From positions 1-34,954 of the forward strand of contig MCFH01000126.1 in NCBI GenBank assembly GCA_002104945.1: 34,954 nt of DNA. Direction: 5' to 3'. A program made the translations under genes and the position numbers. Positions 1-13,400 of this stretch are shown here, piece by piece. The DNA comes from Piromyces finnis. Its lineage: Eukaryota > Neocallimastigomycota > Neocallimastigomycetes > Neocallimastigales > Neocallimastigaceae. Position 1 is the first letter of the stretch. The number at the start of each line of letters is the position of its first letter. The notes below the pieces were generated by a model. It saw nothing but the letters and a program-made list of their open reading frames with translations. It made no database searches and had not been told where the DNA came from.

Positions 1-1995
1 TAAAAGAAATTATCACATTCATAGAAGATTAGAATTTATTTTAATAATTTATATATATAATATATAAGACATTCTCTAAATCCGATTAAAAGTAACAGAT
101 TATTATTGTATATAAATTAACATGTATTTTTCAATAAATTGTTCAATTTAGAACTACTTAAATTTTTAAAATTTATTTTTTAAAATGTTTTTAAAGAATA
201 TTAATCATTTATGCTTTATTATGAAACACTATTATTTTAAATAAAGAACTTTAATTGAATATTTTTTTATATATTAATATTTATAATAAACAATAGAATT
301 CCATATTTTTAATATATTTATTAAGTTCATTTATAATAAAAAATTTATTATTATTTTCATTGTATATTATTTATATAATATTTATATATTAATTATTAAA
401 TAATATGTATTATATATTTTATATATAAATATAATTATTATATAGAGAATTTCATATTATTTAAACCAATAAACTTAAATAATTAATTTGGATATTATAA
501 ATATATTATATTTAATTTATTCTTAATATTTAGACGGCATGTAATTAATTTATTTAAATTGTTACACAATTAAATTTCTTTATAATTATAATATTTATAT
601 AATAATTAAAAATATATTTAGCGATTTCGATTTTATAAAAGATTAAAATCACATTTAAAATATTATAAAATTTATAAGTGTAGTATCATAAACATTAATC
701 CTATATATTAAATAGTTTCAATATGCAAGTTTTACTTTCAATTATATTAAAATTCTAAACAAATTATTAAATGTAAATTACAAAATAAAATATTATTTAT
801 ATTAATATAATTAATGTATATTTATATTTTAGCCGTCAATTTATTTTAATGTACAATTCTAGAATTTATTATATAATGAAAAGTTTAATATACATTAAAT
901 TTATTATTTAACAATAGTTAATTATAAAAATATTAGTTTATATCATTAAATAATAGCTTTTTTTTAAAAAAATAATAAAAAAATATGCTTGTTAATTCAA
1001 AATTAATTGTTATATTTTATTTATAAAATTTAAATTATAATTATGATAATAAGATTTAATATATAAAAGCATAGAATATAAAATGTTAATAGCTTAAAAA
1101 GAGTATATTCAAATAATTTACGTTATGATATTTCTTTATTGTTAATTTTAATTTATAAATATGAATTAAATTCTATTTAATGATTTTTAATGAAAATAAT
1201 TTCAAAATATAAACTAATTTTTTGTAATAATAAATATTATTATGTTATACAGAAAATATATAAAAAATATTTAGAATAATGTAATAAAACTTTTTTATTT
1301 AATTAGGTTTTTACTTTATGTTGAATTTATTAATTATATAATTTTTATTAGTATCCTATACATGATACATATATTTATAAACATTTATAATCAAATACAA
1401 TTAAATATATTATAACATACTCTAGTTAAATTTAATATAAAACCATACATTTAATGTAAATATAAAATGATATAATGAGAGTGTATATATTTTTTTTCAA
1501 TTTTTATATAAATAAATAATAATTAAATATTAAAAATATAACTTTTTTACAATAGACTATAATAAGTAGATATAAAAAATAAATAAATATATACTTTTTA
1601 CATTTTATTTATTAAATTATTAAATATTAAATATAATTTTAATTTTAATTTTTATTACAATTTCCATAAATAATATAGAATATAATTCAAATTTATTAAA
1701 TAATTTTTTAAAATTTAAAAAATTATTTAAAATAAATTAAATTAATATATATATTGAAATATTGAAATAAAAAATTAATGAATTATTTAATATATATATA
1801 TAAATTATTTGAATTTTTATTTAACTTTTTTTAATAAATTTTCTACTTTAATTGTGGTTGAAATTATATTATTTGTTGTTATATAATAATAATAGCTTTA
1901 TACTCTGTTGTTGTTAGAGTTTCAATATAATTTTTATTTTTGTTCTATTCTATTTATAATTTTTGTATGAATTAGGGTTTTTATATTCTTTTATT
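1..1995. other. Non-coding AT-rich stretch, left arm
   Basis: No credible coding frame is visible. The stretch is nearly pure A/T with short poly-A/T runs. The only recognisable item is a duplicate of the protease promoter and start region at about 785-1012, listed separately. The mirror is 18726-20778. Confidence 0.6.
785..1012 (+). promoter_or_regulatory. Second copy of protease 5' region (left arm)
   Basis: This segment is a direct repeat of 3137-3363, the upstream region and first codons of the left-arm protease. Shared landmarks in order are the attttagcc(g/a)tcaattta word, a tgtaca-ttctagaattta word, attaaatttattattta, aaaatattagttta, and finally atgcttgttaatt at 985. Translation from 985 gives MLVNSKLIVI and then soon meets a stop, against MLVNLKLIVI in the real gene. 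It is therefore a promoter plus truncated signal-peptide start with no gene body, probably left by duplication of the protease gene followed by deletion or decay. Confidence 0.7.
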
Positions 1996-3140
1996 TTAAT
2001 ATATCTGAGTAATAAAGATAATATGGTATGCAATGCCATTATTACTGGTTAACAATTTGTTATTTTTTTTTATAAACAATAATATTTGGTGAATCTCTAC
2101 TTTTTTATTTTCATAATTATTAAATGATTCCATCAATTTAAAAATATAATTAGTTTTGGAACATTTATTTATAGTTAAATAATATGATTTATTACTTCTT
2201 TCTTTACTAATATTTAAACAATAGTCAGATGAACTTCCATTATTATTTACTAAATACATATATATAAAGGATTGTTTTCATTTTTTATTAAACAATTAAT
2301 ATATTTACTGAGTGATTTATTATTTCCACAATATTTTGCCTTAATTAAATTAAAATTTTTTAATTCATTAACTCCAAAATAATAATTTTCACCTAAACAT
2401 TCTTATAAATATTGCTATATTAATTTTTAGTTGTAATACTAATTTCTGTTATGGCTAATATCTCGGTAATATTTTTGTAATAAATTAAAGTTTATTTAAA
2501 CTTTCTTTAATACTAAATGGTATTGAAATAATTAAATTATTATTTTTATTGTTATATTGAATACAATTACCAATTCAAATTGGGCATCCATTATCACGTC
2601 ACAGTTATTTTTTACTTTCCCCATAATATCCATATTTACTACAACATTTATTATAGTTACATTTAATATTACGATATTGTGCTCCACATCTTTTATCTTC
2701 TATATAATTTTCATATTCAATAGCAACGTCTGAACGATTATAATTTCCTTTATATTTCAACATTCTTATTAATAGTATAAGTATATATTTCATTAATATA
2801 TTATTAATCACATTCCATTTTATAATATGAACATAAAAATTTATATTTTGAGAATCCAATATTTTATTCAGAAGAATATATTCCATTGTGGATTATTAAC
2901 TGTAGTAAATTCTGAATTAGCATCCCATAATTCATAAGATATATAATCCCAATTTGAATGATTTATTATACCTGGGTAATTTCCATTCTCATCTTCTAAT
3001 ATATTTATATATATATGGTCAAATTAAAATCTTTAATTTATTAATATTTGGAAATAAACCATTGGATTAAATATTTTATAAATAATATATTTACACCTTT
3101 TCCGTAATTTGAATTTTTATGCTTCTATAATATTTAAAAC
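1996..3140 (-). pseudogene. Broken CBM18 / lectin-like gene, left arm
   Basis: Mirror copy of the gene at about 17590-18725 on the right arm, read on the minus strand. Recognisable parts from 5' to 3' are a fragment resembling an internal subtilase piece (KNSNYGKGVNI-like, near 3100), a hevein-type Cys-rich segment (RCGAQYRNIKC...NKCCSKYG, about 2570-2700), and a C-terminal segment with NNGSSSDYCLNIS and NKCSK (1996-2259). Stops and single-base shifts separate these parts, so no continuous protein is encoded as written. This copy reads tactgtgac where the right arm has tactctgac, so it keeps a CBM18 cysteine codon that is serine on the right. It lies head to head with the protease at 3337. 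As with the rest of this arm, consensus error is a possible cause of the breaks. Confidence 0.65.
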
Positions 3141-3336
3141 AAAATATAAATATTTATTTATATTAATATAATTAATATATAATTATATTTTAGCCATCAA
3201 TTTACTTTAATGTACAATCTAGAATTTATTCTATAATAAAATTTAATTTACATTAAATTTATTATTTAATAAAAGTTATAAAAATATTAGTTTATTGCAT
3301 AAAATAATATCTTTCCTCCTTTAAAAATAATAAAAA
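3140..3336 (+). promoter_or_regulatory. Upstream region of left-arm protease
   Basis: This is the intergenic space between two head-to-head coding remnants, and one of four copies of the same upstream module in the window (785, 3137, and the mirrored 17580 and 19990). Just before the ATG is a pyrimidine-rich tract (ctttcctccttt) followed by an A-rich leader, plausible for a fungal promoter and 5' leader. No experimentally defined element can be named from sequence alone. Confidence 0.4.
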
Positions 3337-5154
3337 ATGCTTGTTAATTTGAAATTAATAGTTATTAATATTGTATTAATATTATTCTACAAATTTATAT
3401 TTTGTAGTAATGAAATTACCGAATATAAAGAAGACGATTATTATTTAATTTATGTTAATAATACATATTTAGGTAATAGTCATTCAAATAAGTATTTTAA
3501 AAAGCAACAAGAGATAATGAATTCATTGAGGAATTCATGAATACTCTTGATGCTTGATAGAAAAAAAATCAAATACTTATAAAAACCAAGAAAAATTAGA
3601 AAAAATATCTAAACTACACTCATTAAAAAAAAGAGAAAACAGTATAAATATTAATGAATATTCAACTTATGGAAAGCAACTCTAGGTGAAACATCAGTAT
3701 TCTTGCTTATCTTTTAATAATTTAGTTGACATTATAAAATCATTTCCTTTCGTAATTAGTTGTGAAAGGATATGGAATATCAGTCGCATTCATATTATAG
3801 CAAATCTGACATTTTATTAGAAACACAATGGAATAATATTAGTATAAAAAAGAATACAGATTTACATTTATCATTAATATCTCAAGGTATGTTTAATGAA
3901 AAATTAATAAATAAATATGATACAAACTATTATTATCCTGAATCATCAGGAGAAGCATTGACATTTTCATATTAGATACAAGTTTCGATTTTAGAACTAA
4001 AGATTTTTCAAATATAGAAAAACGCATTGTAAAATGTGCAATAAACATTACAGACGGCGATAGAAAAATACCAAAATCCTCGAAATTTTGTTTTTCTTCA
4101 TTAAATCAAAATAATCATGGTAAGGAGTTGCTTCAGTAGCGGCTGGATAAATCATGGGGTTGCTAGTTTATCCAATATATATGGGATTTTAATTAATAAA
4201 TCAATGACGTTAATATTATTGAATCTCTTAGATACATTTTATCAATATGTAGAAATAATAAAGGTATTATTATTATGACTTTTGGAGGTAACTACGAATT
4301 AAATGGAAAACAAAGTAATCTATTAAATATATTGAAGAATTTATTGGAAGGTTTTCAAGCATGGGCATAATTACAGTTGTTTCCGCGGGAAATGAAGGAG
4401 TAAATGTTTGTGATAAAGAAAAAACTTAGTACAATATCCATGCTTCTATAAAAATGTAATTTGTGTAGGTGGGATTGATAATGTTGGTGGTGACGATAAA
4501 TATGACATTTCGATGAGCGAGGCCTCTACCAATATTATGAATAATAAATATTATAGAAAAGCAAAGAACTCAAATTATGGAGAATTTGTAAATATTTATG
4601 CGCCATATTATGTTAAATATGATTATTGTGATATTAATAATAAATGTAGAACAATAGTCAATAGAGGTACATCCTTTTCAGCACCAATTGTAGCAGGTGT
4701 GATTGCAACAATTATGAGTGAGAATAATGATGTAAAATTTATTATACGACTGTTCTAAATTATTTGAATAAATTGGGTTTAAAGAATATTATTAATGGAA
4801 TTACAGAAGGACCTAATTTATTCATTAATAATGGAAAGCATGTTGTATATTCAAAAGACTATATTTATTACGGATGTGGAATTAATTCAGGGAAATCAAT
4901 CTTGTGAAAACAATCAATGTTGTGGTGCAAATGGAAAATGTTATAATCATAGTAACGATTTATGCAAAACCAGCAATGGATGTCAAGTTGAGTATGGTAA
5001 ATGTAATATTATAACAAGCAATTCAAAAATAACTTGTGTGGATTTAGTTATGGAAATGCCATTCAGGATATTGTTGTTCTTATGAAGGAATTTGTGGAAA
5101 AACAAATGATCATTGTGGCGTGGTTGTCAAAAAAACTATGGTCATTGTCTTTAA
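3337..5154 (+). pseudogene. Subtilase (S8) with CBM18 tail, left-arm broken copy
   Basis: Mirror of the right-arm protease (15535-17376). The ATG at 3337 encodes a signal peptide (MLVNLKLIVINIVLILF...). Many single-base losses relative to the right arm break the frame, for example gagataatg for gagcataatg (~3512), ctcttgatgc for ctcttgattgc (~3551), ggatatgg for ggaatatgg (~3770), and gaagcattg for gaaggcattg (~3955). Coding islands remain: the region before the catalytic Asp (3772-3975), the Ser-loop GTSFSAPIVAG (4513-4758), and hevein-type Cys clusters (4870-5150). It lacks the right arm's 10-bp duplication and keeps Ala in GTSFSAP, so the arms carry different lesions. The preponderance of deletions fits either pseudogene decay or an unpolished long-read consensus. 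Confidence 0.8.
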
Positions 5155-6690
5155 GTAAGCTCATTATAAAATGTTAATTATTTTTATTTATAATTTAATA
5201 TGATAGTAAATTTTAAATAAAAGATATATTTATATTAAATTTATTTTTCAAAATATATTTAATGTAGTAATTAAAAAAATTGAAATAAAGAATTTAAAAT
5301 AAAATTAATAAATAAAAATAAAACTTCCAAAAAAAACATAACTGATTAAGAAATCATTTATTAATATAATTTATTGCTTTTAAATATATAACTTGAATAC
5401 TTTGTCTTTAAAATTATTTAAAAATTTTATAGCTTATTTTTATTATTTTATTTATATATAATTTTCCTTTATATCAAATTCAAATTTGTAAATAGTTTAA
5501 AAAAATATTTTTTATAATTTTAATATATTTTAATATTAAATAACATTTTTTATTATTATTTTTAAATTTAAATATAGTATTATTTAACTATGTAAATTTT
5601 TTGAAAATTTTTTTAAAAAAAAAAAAGTATTTCACTTTTATTTTATTTTGTTATAATTTTATTTTAACTTTACTATAAGAAAATATTCAAATGAAATGTA
5701 AAATTAAATTTAAAAATCATTTATTAATTTTAAAACTGGAAATTATGTATATATTTTTAATTCTTTATGAGTTTTTTAATATTTTTTAAGGTAAAGTCTA
5801 GGAATTTATATTCTTCTTTTAATGTAAATTACATCTCTAATCTTGTTTTGTGTCACGTGTATATCATTGAAATAATAAATTTATTAATTTATGTTTTCTT
5901 TACATATTATTCTTATTTTATTCCACCTCTAAAAATATTATATTCAACCATTGAGAAGAAAAATAAAAAATGATAGTAGAAAAACTATATATATTAAGAT
6001 CTCAAATAAAAATAATATGTTTATTACTATATTTTTATCAATTTAAATAAAGTATTATTCAATAAAATAATAATATTCCTAATATTTAAAATTGTATACT
6101 AATTTTTTAGCTATTTTTTTTTTTTTTTTTTCATTTTTTTATTTAATTATTCAATCATTAAAAAAATTAGATCAAAAGGTTTTTTAATATTTGAACGTTA
6201 ACATGAATAAAAAACTTCATTTTATTACTTTTTTATTATATTTTTATTTTAAAAAATAATTATCATACGGATTTATTAATATAAAATAAAATATATATAT
6301 TTTTTTTTTGAATTATTTATTTTTAAGATATCCTTTTAATATAATCAACAAATCACTTAAAACATTTATAAAATCTGTTTTTAATTGCTATGAATAATAA
6401 ATTGATCTTTCTATTATCTCTCCTAAATTTTTTAATTCTTTTAAAATATATTTTGAAATTTATTTATTTAGTTAGTTAGTTAGTTAGTTAGTTACTTGTT
6501 TATTTGAAATGAATATACAATATACAATACAAATACTAGGAAGATAATATACTTCTTGCATTTATTATTTAATTTGTGATTTACATTAAGTATAATACAC
6601 ATTAATATAATAAATATTAAATAAAAATAATAAAATATATATATAAAGATAAAAATAAAATTTAAAATAATATTGCATAAAAGTTCAATT
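5155..6690. other. Non-coding AT-rich stretch, left arm
   Basis: No supported gene. It contains poly-A/T runs (about 5615 and 6115), a 68-codon AT-rich open frame at 5767-5973 that is broken in the mirror copy and therefore unlikely to be a gene, and TTAG tandem repeats at 6468-6494. The mirror is 14005-15534. Confidence 0.6.
6468..6494. repeat. (TTAG)n microsatellite, left arm
   Basis: About six TTAG units. The mirrored run on the right arm at 14186-14208 has about five units of CTAA, so the two arms differ by one repeat unit here. Confidence 0.8.
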
Positions 6691-7085
6691 ATTCTGTAAA
6701 TTTACTATGTGGAAATGGTCTACCTAATAAACTAATTGAAATAAAAAAAGAGAATATCAGGTATTATAGTATGGTATCCATTAAACTCTCTTATGAGTTC
6801 TTTAGGCTTTCATTCGAAGAAATATTAATATTGGAAAGACTTCAGCGCTCTTGATTACGTTAGGTTTTTACTAAACTTATCAAAAAGTAGTTTCATTGAT
6901 CTATTAATGATAAGAATTGTTTTAGTAGAAAAAACTGCGAAACTCTCTACATATGAAACATGAAACCCCGATGAACTGTAAAGCTGTTAACTTAAATATC
7001 TCTTGTTCCACCTTATTGATTTATAGTATATCATAAGCGAAAGTTCCACCAAGAAGGAACGAAGGAACGTAATCAATAATATAAT
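6690..7085 (+). pseudogene. GC-richer coding-like remnant, left arm
   Basis: Mirror of about 13590-13995. Base composition is clearly less AT-biased than the flanks. On the plus strand a frame reads MWKWS-type residues followed by KENIRYYSMVSIKLSYEFFR, and after a frameshift LNLSKSSFI and VEKTAKLSTYET. The pattern suggests an old, frameshifted protein-coding piece, perhaps of a mobile element, but I do not recognise the family. The far end (about 7020-7085) contains a gttcc/ggaac-rich segment shared with the mirror. Confidence 0.35.
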
Positions 7086-10000
7086 ACATAACCTAATAAG
7101 AAATTCAAAATGAATTTAAAATTTTTAACTTTTAATAAGTGACTGAAAATAATCTAGTATATAAATATTTCATTTGATTTCCTTCTTCTTCTTGATATAT
7201 TTATTATTAAAATATTTTGCTAAAAAAAATAAAAAATCTTTAAATAATTATACAAAAGCATATTAATATTATGTATATTATGTAAGTTAATATTTAATAA
7301 TTATAAAAAATATATTAAAATATAATGATTATTATGGATATTAAAAATAAGAGACATTATTTTTGTAATAGTTAAATATTTTGATTTGCCCTATTCATAT
7401 ATATGTAAATAATTTGGAAAAATAATTATCTAAATTAGCAACTTTAACATCTAATTTTTATTTTTTTTTTATTTTCAATAGCATGTAAATCGTATAATTA
7501 AAGCCATGAAACTTAAATGTAATTAATAAAAATTTTTGTTTTTTCATACTTAATTATTATAATAAAATTTGTTTTAAATGTCATGATAAATGATTATAAT
7601 TTAAAATTAATTTGTATATATTAATATAAAAAAAATGTTAATATATTGTATAATGAAACATTTTCTATTTCTTATTTTCAAAATTATTATTATCATCATT
7701 TATCTTGACTTAGCCATCTCTTTTTATTATTTCTTTAATATTAACTATTTTCGCTTTAAATTTTCTGAATATTGACCATTTTTTAAATAAAATATATAGA
7801 ATTGATATCAACTTTAATTAATATTACTACTTTTAACATTATTGCTTATTACTATTATTATTATCTTTAATATTATTATTACTTATATTTATATTTTTAT
7901 TTCTATTGTTATTATTATCATTGTCATAACTATTATCGCTTCTGCAATTATTGATAAAATTATTTAAGCAGATTTTATAATATAATTGATCTTGATCTTA
8001 AGATTGTATTGCGTAATATGGATATAACTTAATATTTCATTAACCTATATTCAATACTATAAATAACAATTTTCAAATAAAGATAATAAACCAATAAATT
8101 AAATCAATTATTTTGATTACTTTAACTTAGCACCCTTAGTAATAGACGATAGTAAACAATGGATGATTATATCACAATTTAATTTAAAGCTTTAGTTTCT
8201 CAAATATTCATTTACATAATAATGTTAATCTTTTATTGATTTCATTTTGTATCCTTTCTAATAAAAGTTTTAATCACACTAAATAATTTATATTGTTTTA
8301 AATTTTATTATTATAATCATTATTATTGTTGTTGTTGTTGTTGAAAATGATATTCAATTTATTTTATTGTTTATTTTCCAAATTTTTAATGTAATTGAAT
8401 AAGTAAATGATAAAACAATTCGAATTTTTCTGTCTTTTTTTAAAAAAAATATTTAATATCTATTCTGCAATATTTTATATTTTGATGATAATGATGAAAT
8501 ATACAATTTTTTAATAGAATATAAATATGAATTTATATAACTATGTAAACTTTTACAATTAATCGTATTCTATTAATAAAATCCTTTTGAATAATCCTAT
8601 GTTTATTTCTATTTTAGTCAAGTAATGGAATATAATGTTGATGCTCTGTTAATTATTTATAAATCACGTACTAATTTTTTTAAAATAAATAAACTGAAAC
8701 GGATCCTTCTAAAATTTTGTTATTTAGAAATTTATAACTGATTATTTCCTTTAATGTTACATTTATATCAGTATAATAGAAGAAATCGGATTAAGTTTTG
8801 TAGGAAAATAGAATATTGAATCTTTCATGTTATTAGAATCATTTGATAAAATTCTTTATATATATGTTCCAAGTAATTATCTTTTTCATCAATTATTTCA
8901 AGAATCTTTTTGACATTATTAACTATATTTTCTACAAAGGTTCTACCATAATAATGTATATATCCTAAAATAATTCCAAATCTTATTATTTTAAAAATGT
9001 GTTAATTAATCTGATTTTTATAATTTACTTTAAAATGATTTCCAACTTTTTCAAAAAATAAATATAAATGCTTAAAAAACAAGAAATATTAACTTACTCA
9101 AAAAAAGCCACAAAATAATTTTATTGTTATTTATATTTTTTCATTTTGAAATTGATAACAATTAATATAACCCATTTATACATTGACAATACATAAATTA
9201 ATTATTACATTTGGAATTTAAAAAAGATCTATTTTTGATTAAAGAATTACAATTGTTTAGCTGGAATTATTTTTTTATTATTTAAATTTTTCTTATTTTA
9301 ATATATTATAATGCTACAATTTTTAAAATGATATATTTATATAATAAAAAAATAAAATATTTAAATCTTTATACATAATATTTAAATATTAATATACATT
9401 AATGCATAAGAATATATTATATACATTATATTGTATTATTTTTATAGGCCACAATATAAAATATAGAATTATAAAATTAAATAATTCTTTGTAACTATTT
9501 TATTGGAATTTGTAAAATAAATTGAAAAGTATTTTATTACATTAATATATAAGCCACAATATAAATATATGTCATTGATTTTAAAGAACAGTAAAGTATT
9601 TATATTTATATAGTATTTCTTTATCATAAAATATTAATGAAGTTGACTTGATATAAAACTATAAATCCTTATTAAAGGATTTTTTTACTATATTTAATTA
9701 TTAAAGATGTATAATTATAAAATCAAATTTATTGAGTTTTAATAAATAAATAAAAAATAATTGAATTTAGGCCTTTATATTTAGATTAAGTATATTTTAA
9801 ATGATTTATTAAACATCAAAACTGCTATATTTCTTCATTTAAAAAAATATATTATTAGTTAATAATATTATTGAAATAAAATTATTAAAATATCTTTTAT
9901 TCATTTATAATACTTTATTTAACTATTTTCATTATAAAACTGTATAGTATTTTAGAATTGTATATATTTTATAAGTATATTTTTATTGAAATTGAAATTA

Positions 10001-10183
10001 ATATTTAAAATTATAAAGGTTTGTTTATAATATTTAATATTTATTGATTTTGTTATGTTTAAATTTAAATATTTTATTTTAATATATATATACAAATTTA
10101 TATATTTAGTTTTATAATAATACACATGGAATAACTAATTATCTAAATTTTTTTAGAATTCACTATAGTTTCTAGTGTATTGT
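7086..10183. other. Long AT-rich stretch without genes, left arm
   Basis: No supported gene. It holds short trinucleotide runs (ATT/TTG around 7850-7930 and 8325-8342) and the frameshifted mirror of a small coding-like fragment (8825-9024, minus strand) described at 11630-11830. The rest is A/T-rich sequence with frequent stops in all frames. Confidence 0.55.
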
Positions 10184-10412
10184 GGTTATTTTTAATATCT
10201 TAATATGTAAATGATTGTAAATATTTTTTATAATTTAGTATCAATAAGGAAAATAAATATGTAATAAATGGAAAAGGTTAAATTATAACAAAATTTTATT
10301 TTTGAATAACTAATCCATTTAGATATAATTTTTATTATTTCTTAGAAAATATTTTACATTTTTCATTTTATTCTATATTTATAGGATTTTTATAATATAA
10401 TTAAATCCTTAC
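10184..10412. other. Centre (spacer) of the palindrome
   Basis: About 230 bases of AT-rich sequence between the two arms with no long self-complementarity and no open reading frame of note. The last recognisable mirrored words are the gaattcacta... motif on the left (about 10157) and its complement on the right (about 10432). The boundaries are approximate, because similarity fades gradually from about 10020 on the left and 10640 on the right. Confidence 0.6.
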
Positions 10413-13400
10413 AAATTACACTAGTAAAACTAATAGTGAATTCTTAAAAAGATTTAGATAATTCTAAAGGTCTTATTTCCATTGTTGTATTATTATTTTA
10501 AAGATCTATATTAATTATAATTAATTTTTGTAATATTATATGATTAATAATAAATATATATATTTAATATTTATAAATAACCACAAAATTTTCAATTAAA
10601 TATATTAAATTATTATAATTATACAAGACCTTTATAATTTTAAAATATATAATTTCCAATTTCAATAAAAAATATACTTATAAAATATATTACAATTCTA
10701 AAAAATACTATAACAGTTTTATAATGAAAATAGTTAAATGAAAGTATTATAAATGAATAAAAGATATTTTAATAATTTTATTTCAATAATATTATTAACT
10801 AATATATATATTTTAAATGAAGAAATATAGCAGGTTTTGATGTTTAATAAATCATTTAAAATATACTTAATCTAAATATAAAGGCCTAAATTCAATTATT
10901 TTTTATTTTATTTATTAAAACTCAATAAATTTGATTTTATAATTATGACATCTTTAATAATTAAATATAGTAAAAAAATCCTTTAATAAGGATTTATAGT
11001 TTTATATCAAGTCAACTTCATTAATATTTTATGATAAAGAATACTATATAAATAAATACTTTACTGTTCTTTAAAATCAATAATATATTTATATTGTGGC
11101 TTATATAATTAATGTAATAAATACTTTTCAATTTATTTTACAATTCCAATAAAATAGTTACAAAGAATTATTTAATTTTATAATTCTATATGTTTATATT
11201 GTGGCCTATATAAAATATATACAATAATGTATATAATATATTCTTATGCATTTAATGTATATTACATATTTAAATATTATGTATAAAGATTTAAATATTT
11301 ATTTTTTATTATATAAATATATACATTTTAAAAATTGTAGATTTATAATATATTAAAATAAGAAAAATTTAATAATAAAAAAATAATTCCAGCTAAACAA
11401 TTGTAATTCTTTTAATCAAAAATAGATCTTTTTAAATTCCAAATGTAATAATTAATTTATGTATCGTCAATGTATAAATGGGTTATATTAAATTGTTATC
11501 AATTTCAAAATGAAAAAATATAAATAACAATAAAATATTTTGTGGCTTTTTTTGAGTAAGTTAATATTTCTTGTTTTTTAAGCATTTATATTTATTATTT
11601 TGAAAAAGTTGGAAATCATTTTAAAGTAAATTATAAAAATCAGATTAATTAACACATTTTTAAAAATAATAAGATTTGGAATTATTTTAGGATATATACA
11701 TTATTATGGTAGAACCTTTGTAGAAAATATAGTTAATAATGTCAAAAAGATTCTTGAAATAATTGATGAAAAAGATAATTACTTGGAACATATATATAAA
11801 GAATTTTATCAAATGATTCTAATAACATGAAAGATTCAATATTTTATTTTCCTACAAAACTTAATCCGATTTCTTCTATTATACTGATATAAATGTAACA
11901 TTTAGAAGGAAATAATCAGTTATTAAATTTCTAAATAACAAAATTTTAGAAGGATCCGTTTCAGTTTATTTATTTTTAAAAAATTAGTACGTGATTTATA
12001 AATAATTAACAGAGCATCACATTATATTCCATTACTTGACTAAAATAGAAATAAACATAGGATTATTCAAAAGGATTTTATTAATAGAATACGATTAATT
12101 GTAAAAGTTTACATAGTTATATAAATTTCATATTTATATTCTATTTAAAAAATTTGTATATTTCATCATTATCATCAAAATATAAAATATTGCAGAATAG
12201 ATATTACAATATTTTTTTTTTAAAAAAAGGCAGAAAAATTCGAATTGTTTTATCATTTACTTATTCAATTACATTATAAAATTTGGAAATAAACAATAAA
12301 ATAAATTGAATATCATTTTCAACAACAACAACAACAATAATAATGATTATAATAATAAATTTAAAACAATATAAATTATTTAGTGTGATTAAACTTTTAT
12401 TAGAAAGGATACAAAATGAAATCAATAAAAGATTAAATTATTATGTAAATGAATATTGAGAAACTAAAGCTTTAATTAAATTGTGATATATCATCCATTG
12501 TTTACTATCGTCTATTACTAAGGGTGCTAAGTTAAAGTAATCAAAATAATTGATTTAATTTATTTGGTTTATTATCTTTATTTGAAAATTGTTATTTATA
12601 GTGTTGAATATAGGTTAATGGAATATTAAGTTATATCCATATTACGCAATACAATCTTAAGATCAAGATTCAATTATTATTATAAAATCTGCTTAAATAA
12701 TTTTATCAATAATTGCAGAAGCGATAATAGTTATGACAATGATAATAATAACAATAGAAATAAAAATATAAATATAAGTAATAATAATATTAAAGATAAT
12801 AATAATAGTAATAATCAATAATGTTAAAAGTAATATATTAATTAAAGTTATGATATCAATTCTATATATTTTATTTAAAAAATGGTCAATATTCAGAAAA
12901 TTTAAAGGAAAAATAGTTAATGTTAAAGAAATAATAAAAAGAGATGGCTAAGGTCAAGATAAATGATGATAATAATAATTTTGAAAATAAGAAATAGAAA
13001 ATGTTTCATTATACAATATATTAACATTTTTTTATTATTAATATATACAAATTAATTTTAAATTATAATCATTTATCATGACATTTAAAACAAATTTTAT
13101 TATAATAATTAAGTATGAAAAAACAAAAATTTTTATTAAATTACATTTAAGTTTCATGGCTTTAATATATACGATTTACATGCTATTGAAAATAAAAAAA
13201 AAAATAAAAATTAGATGTTAAAGTTGCTAATTTAGATAATTATTTTTTCCCAAATTATTTTACATATATTATGAATAGGGCAAATCAAAATATTTAACTA
13301 TTACAAAAATAATGTCTCTTATTTTTTAATATCCATAATAATCATTATATTTTAATATATTTTTTATAATTTATTAAATATTAACTTACATAATATACAT

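Larger units (their letters stand above)
1..10183. repeat. Left arm of a giant inverted repeat
   Basis: The reverse complement of this segment is found at about 10413-20778. The first 300 bases match the last 300 bases of the right arm almost base for base; the differences are one TA unit and a change in one T-run. Correspondence holds along the whole arm: the protease start at 3337 pairs with 17376, the lectin-like tail at 1996 pairs with 18725, and TTAG repeats at about 6470 pair with CTAA repeats at about 14190. Most arm-to-arm differences are single-base losses on this side, plus scattered substitutions. The repeat already matches at base 1, so the outer edge on this side is the window edge. 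Confidence 0.95.

Noticed and set aside
5767-5973. 68-codon hydrophobic open frame
   Set aside because: The mirrored right-arm sequence is frameshifted after a few codons, composition is pure AT background, and there is no supporting motif.
6468-6494. TTAG repeats as telomere-like sequence
   Set aside because: Only about six units, internal to the arm and not the TTAGGG unit of most fungi; an ordinary microsatellite.
12320-12345. CRISPR-like or satellite arrays
   Set aside because: Only simple trinucleotide runs; no repeat-spacer structure anywhere in the window.
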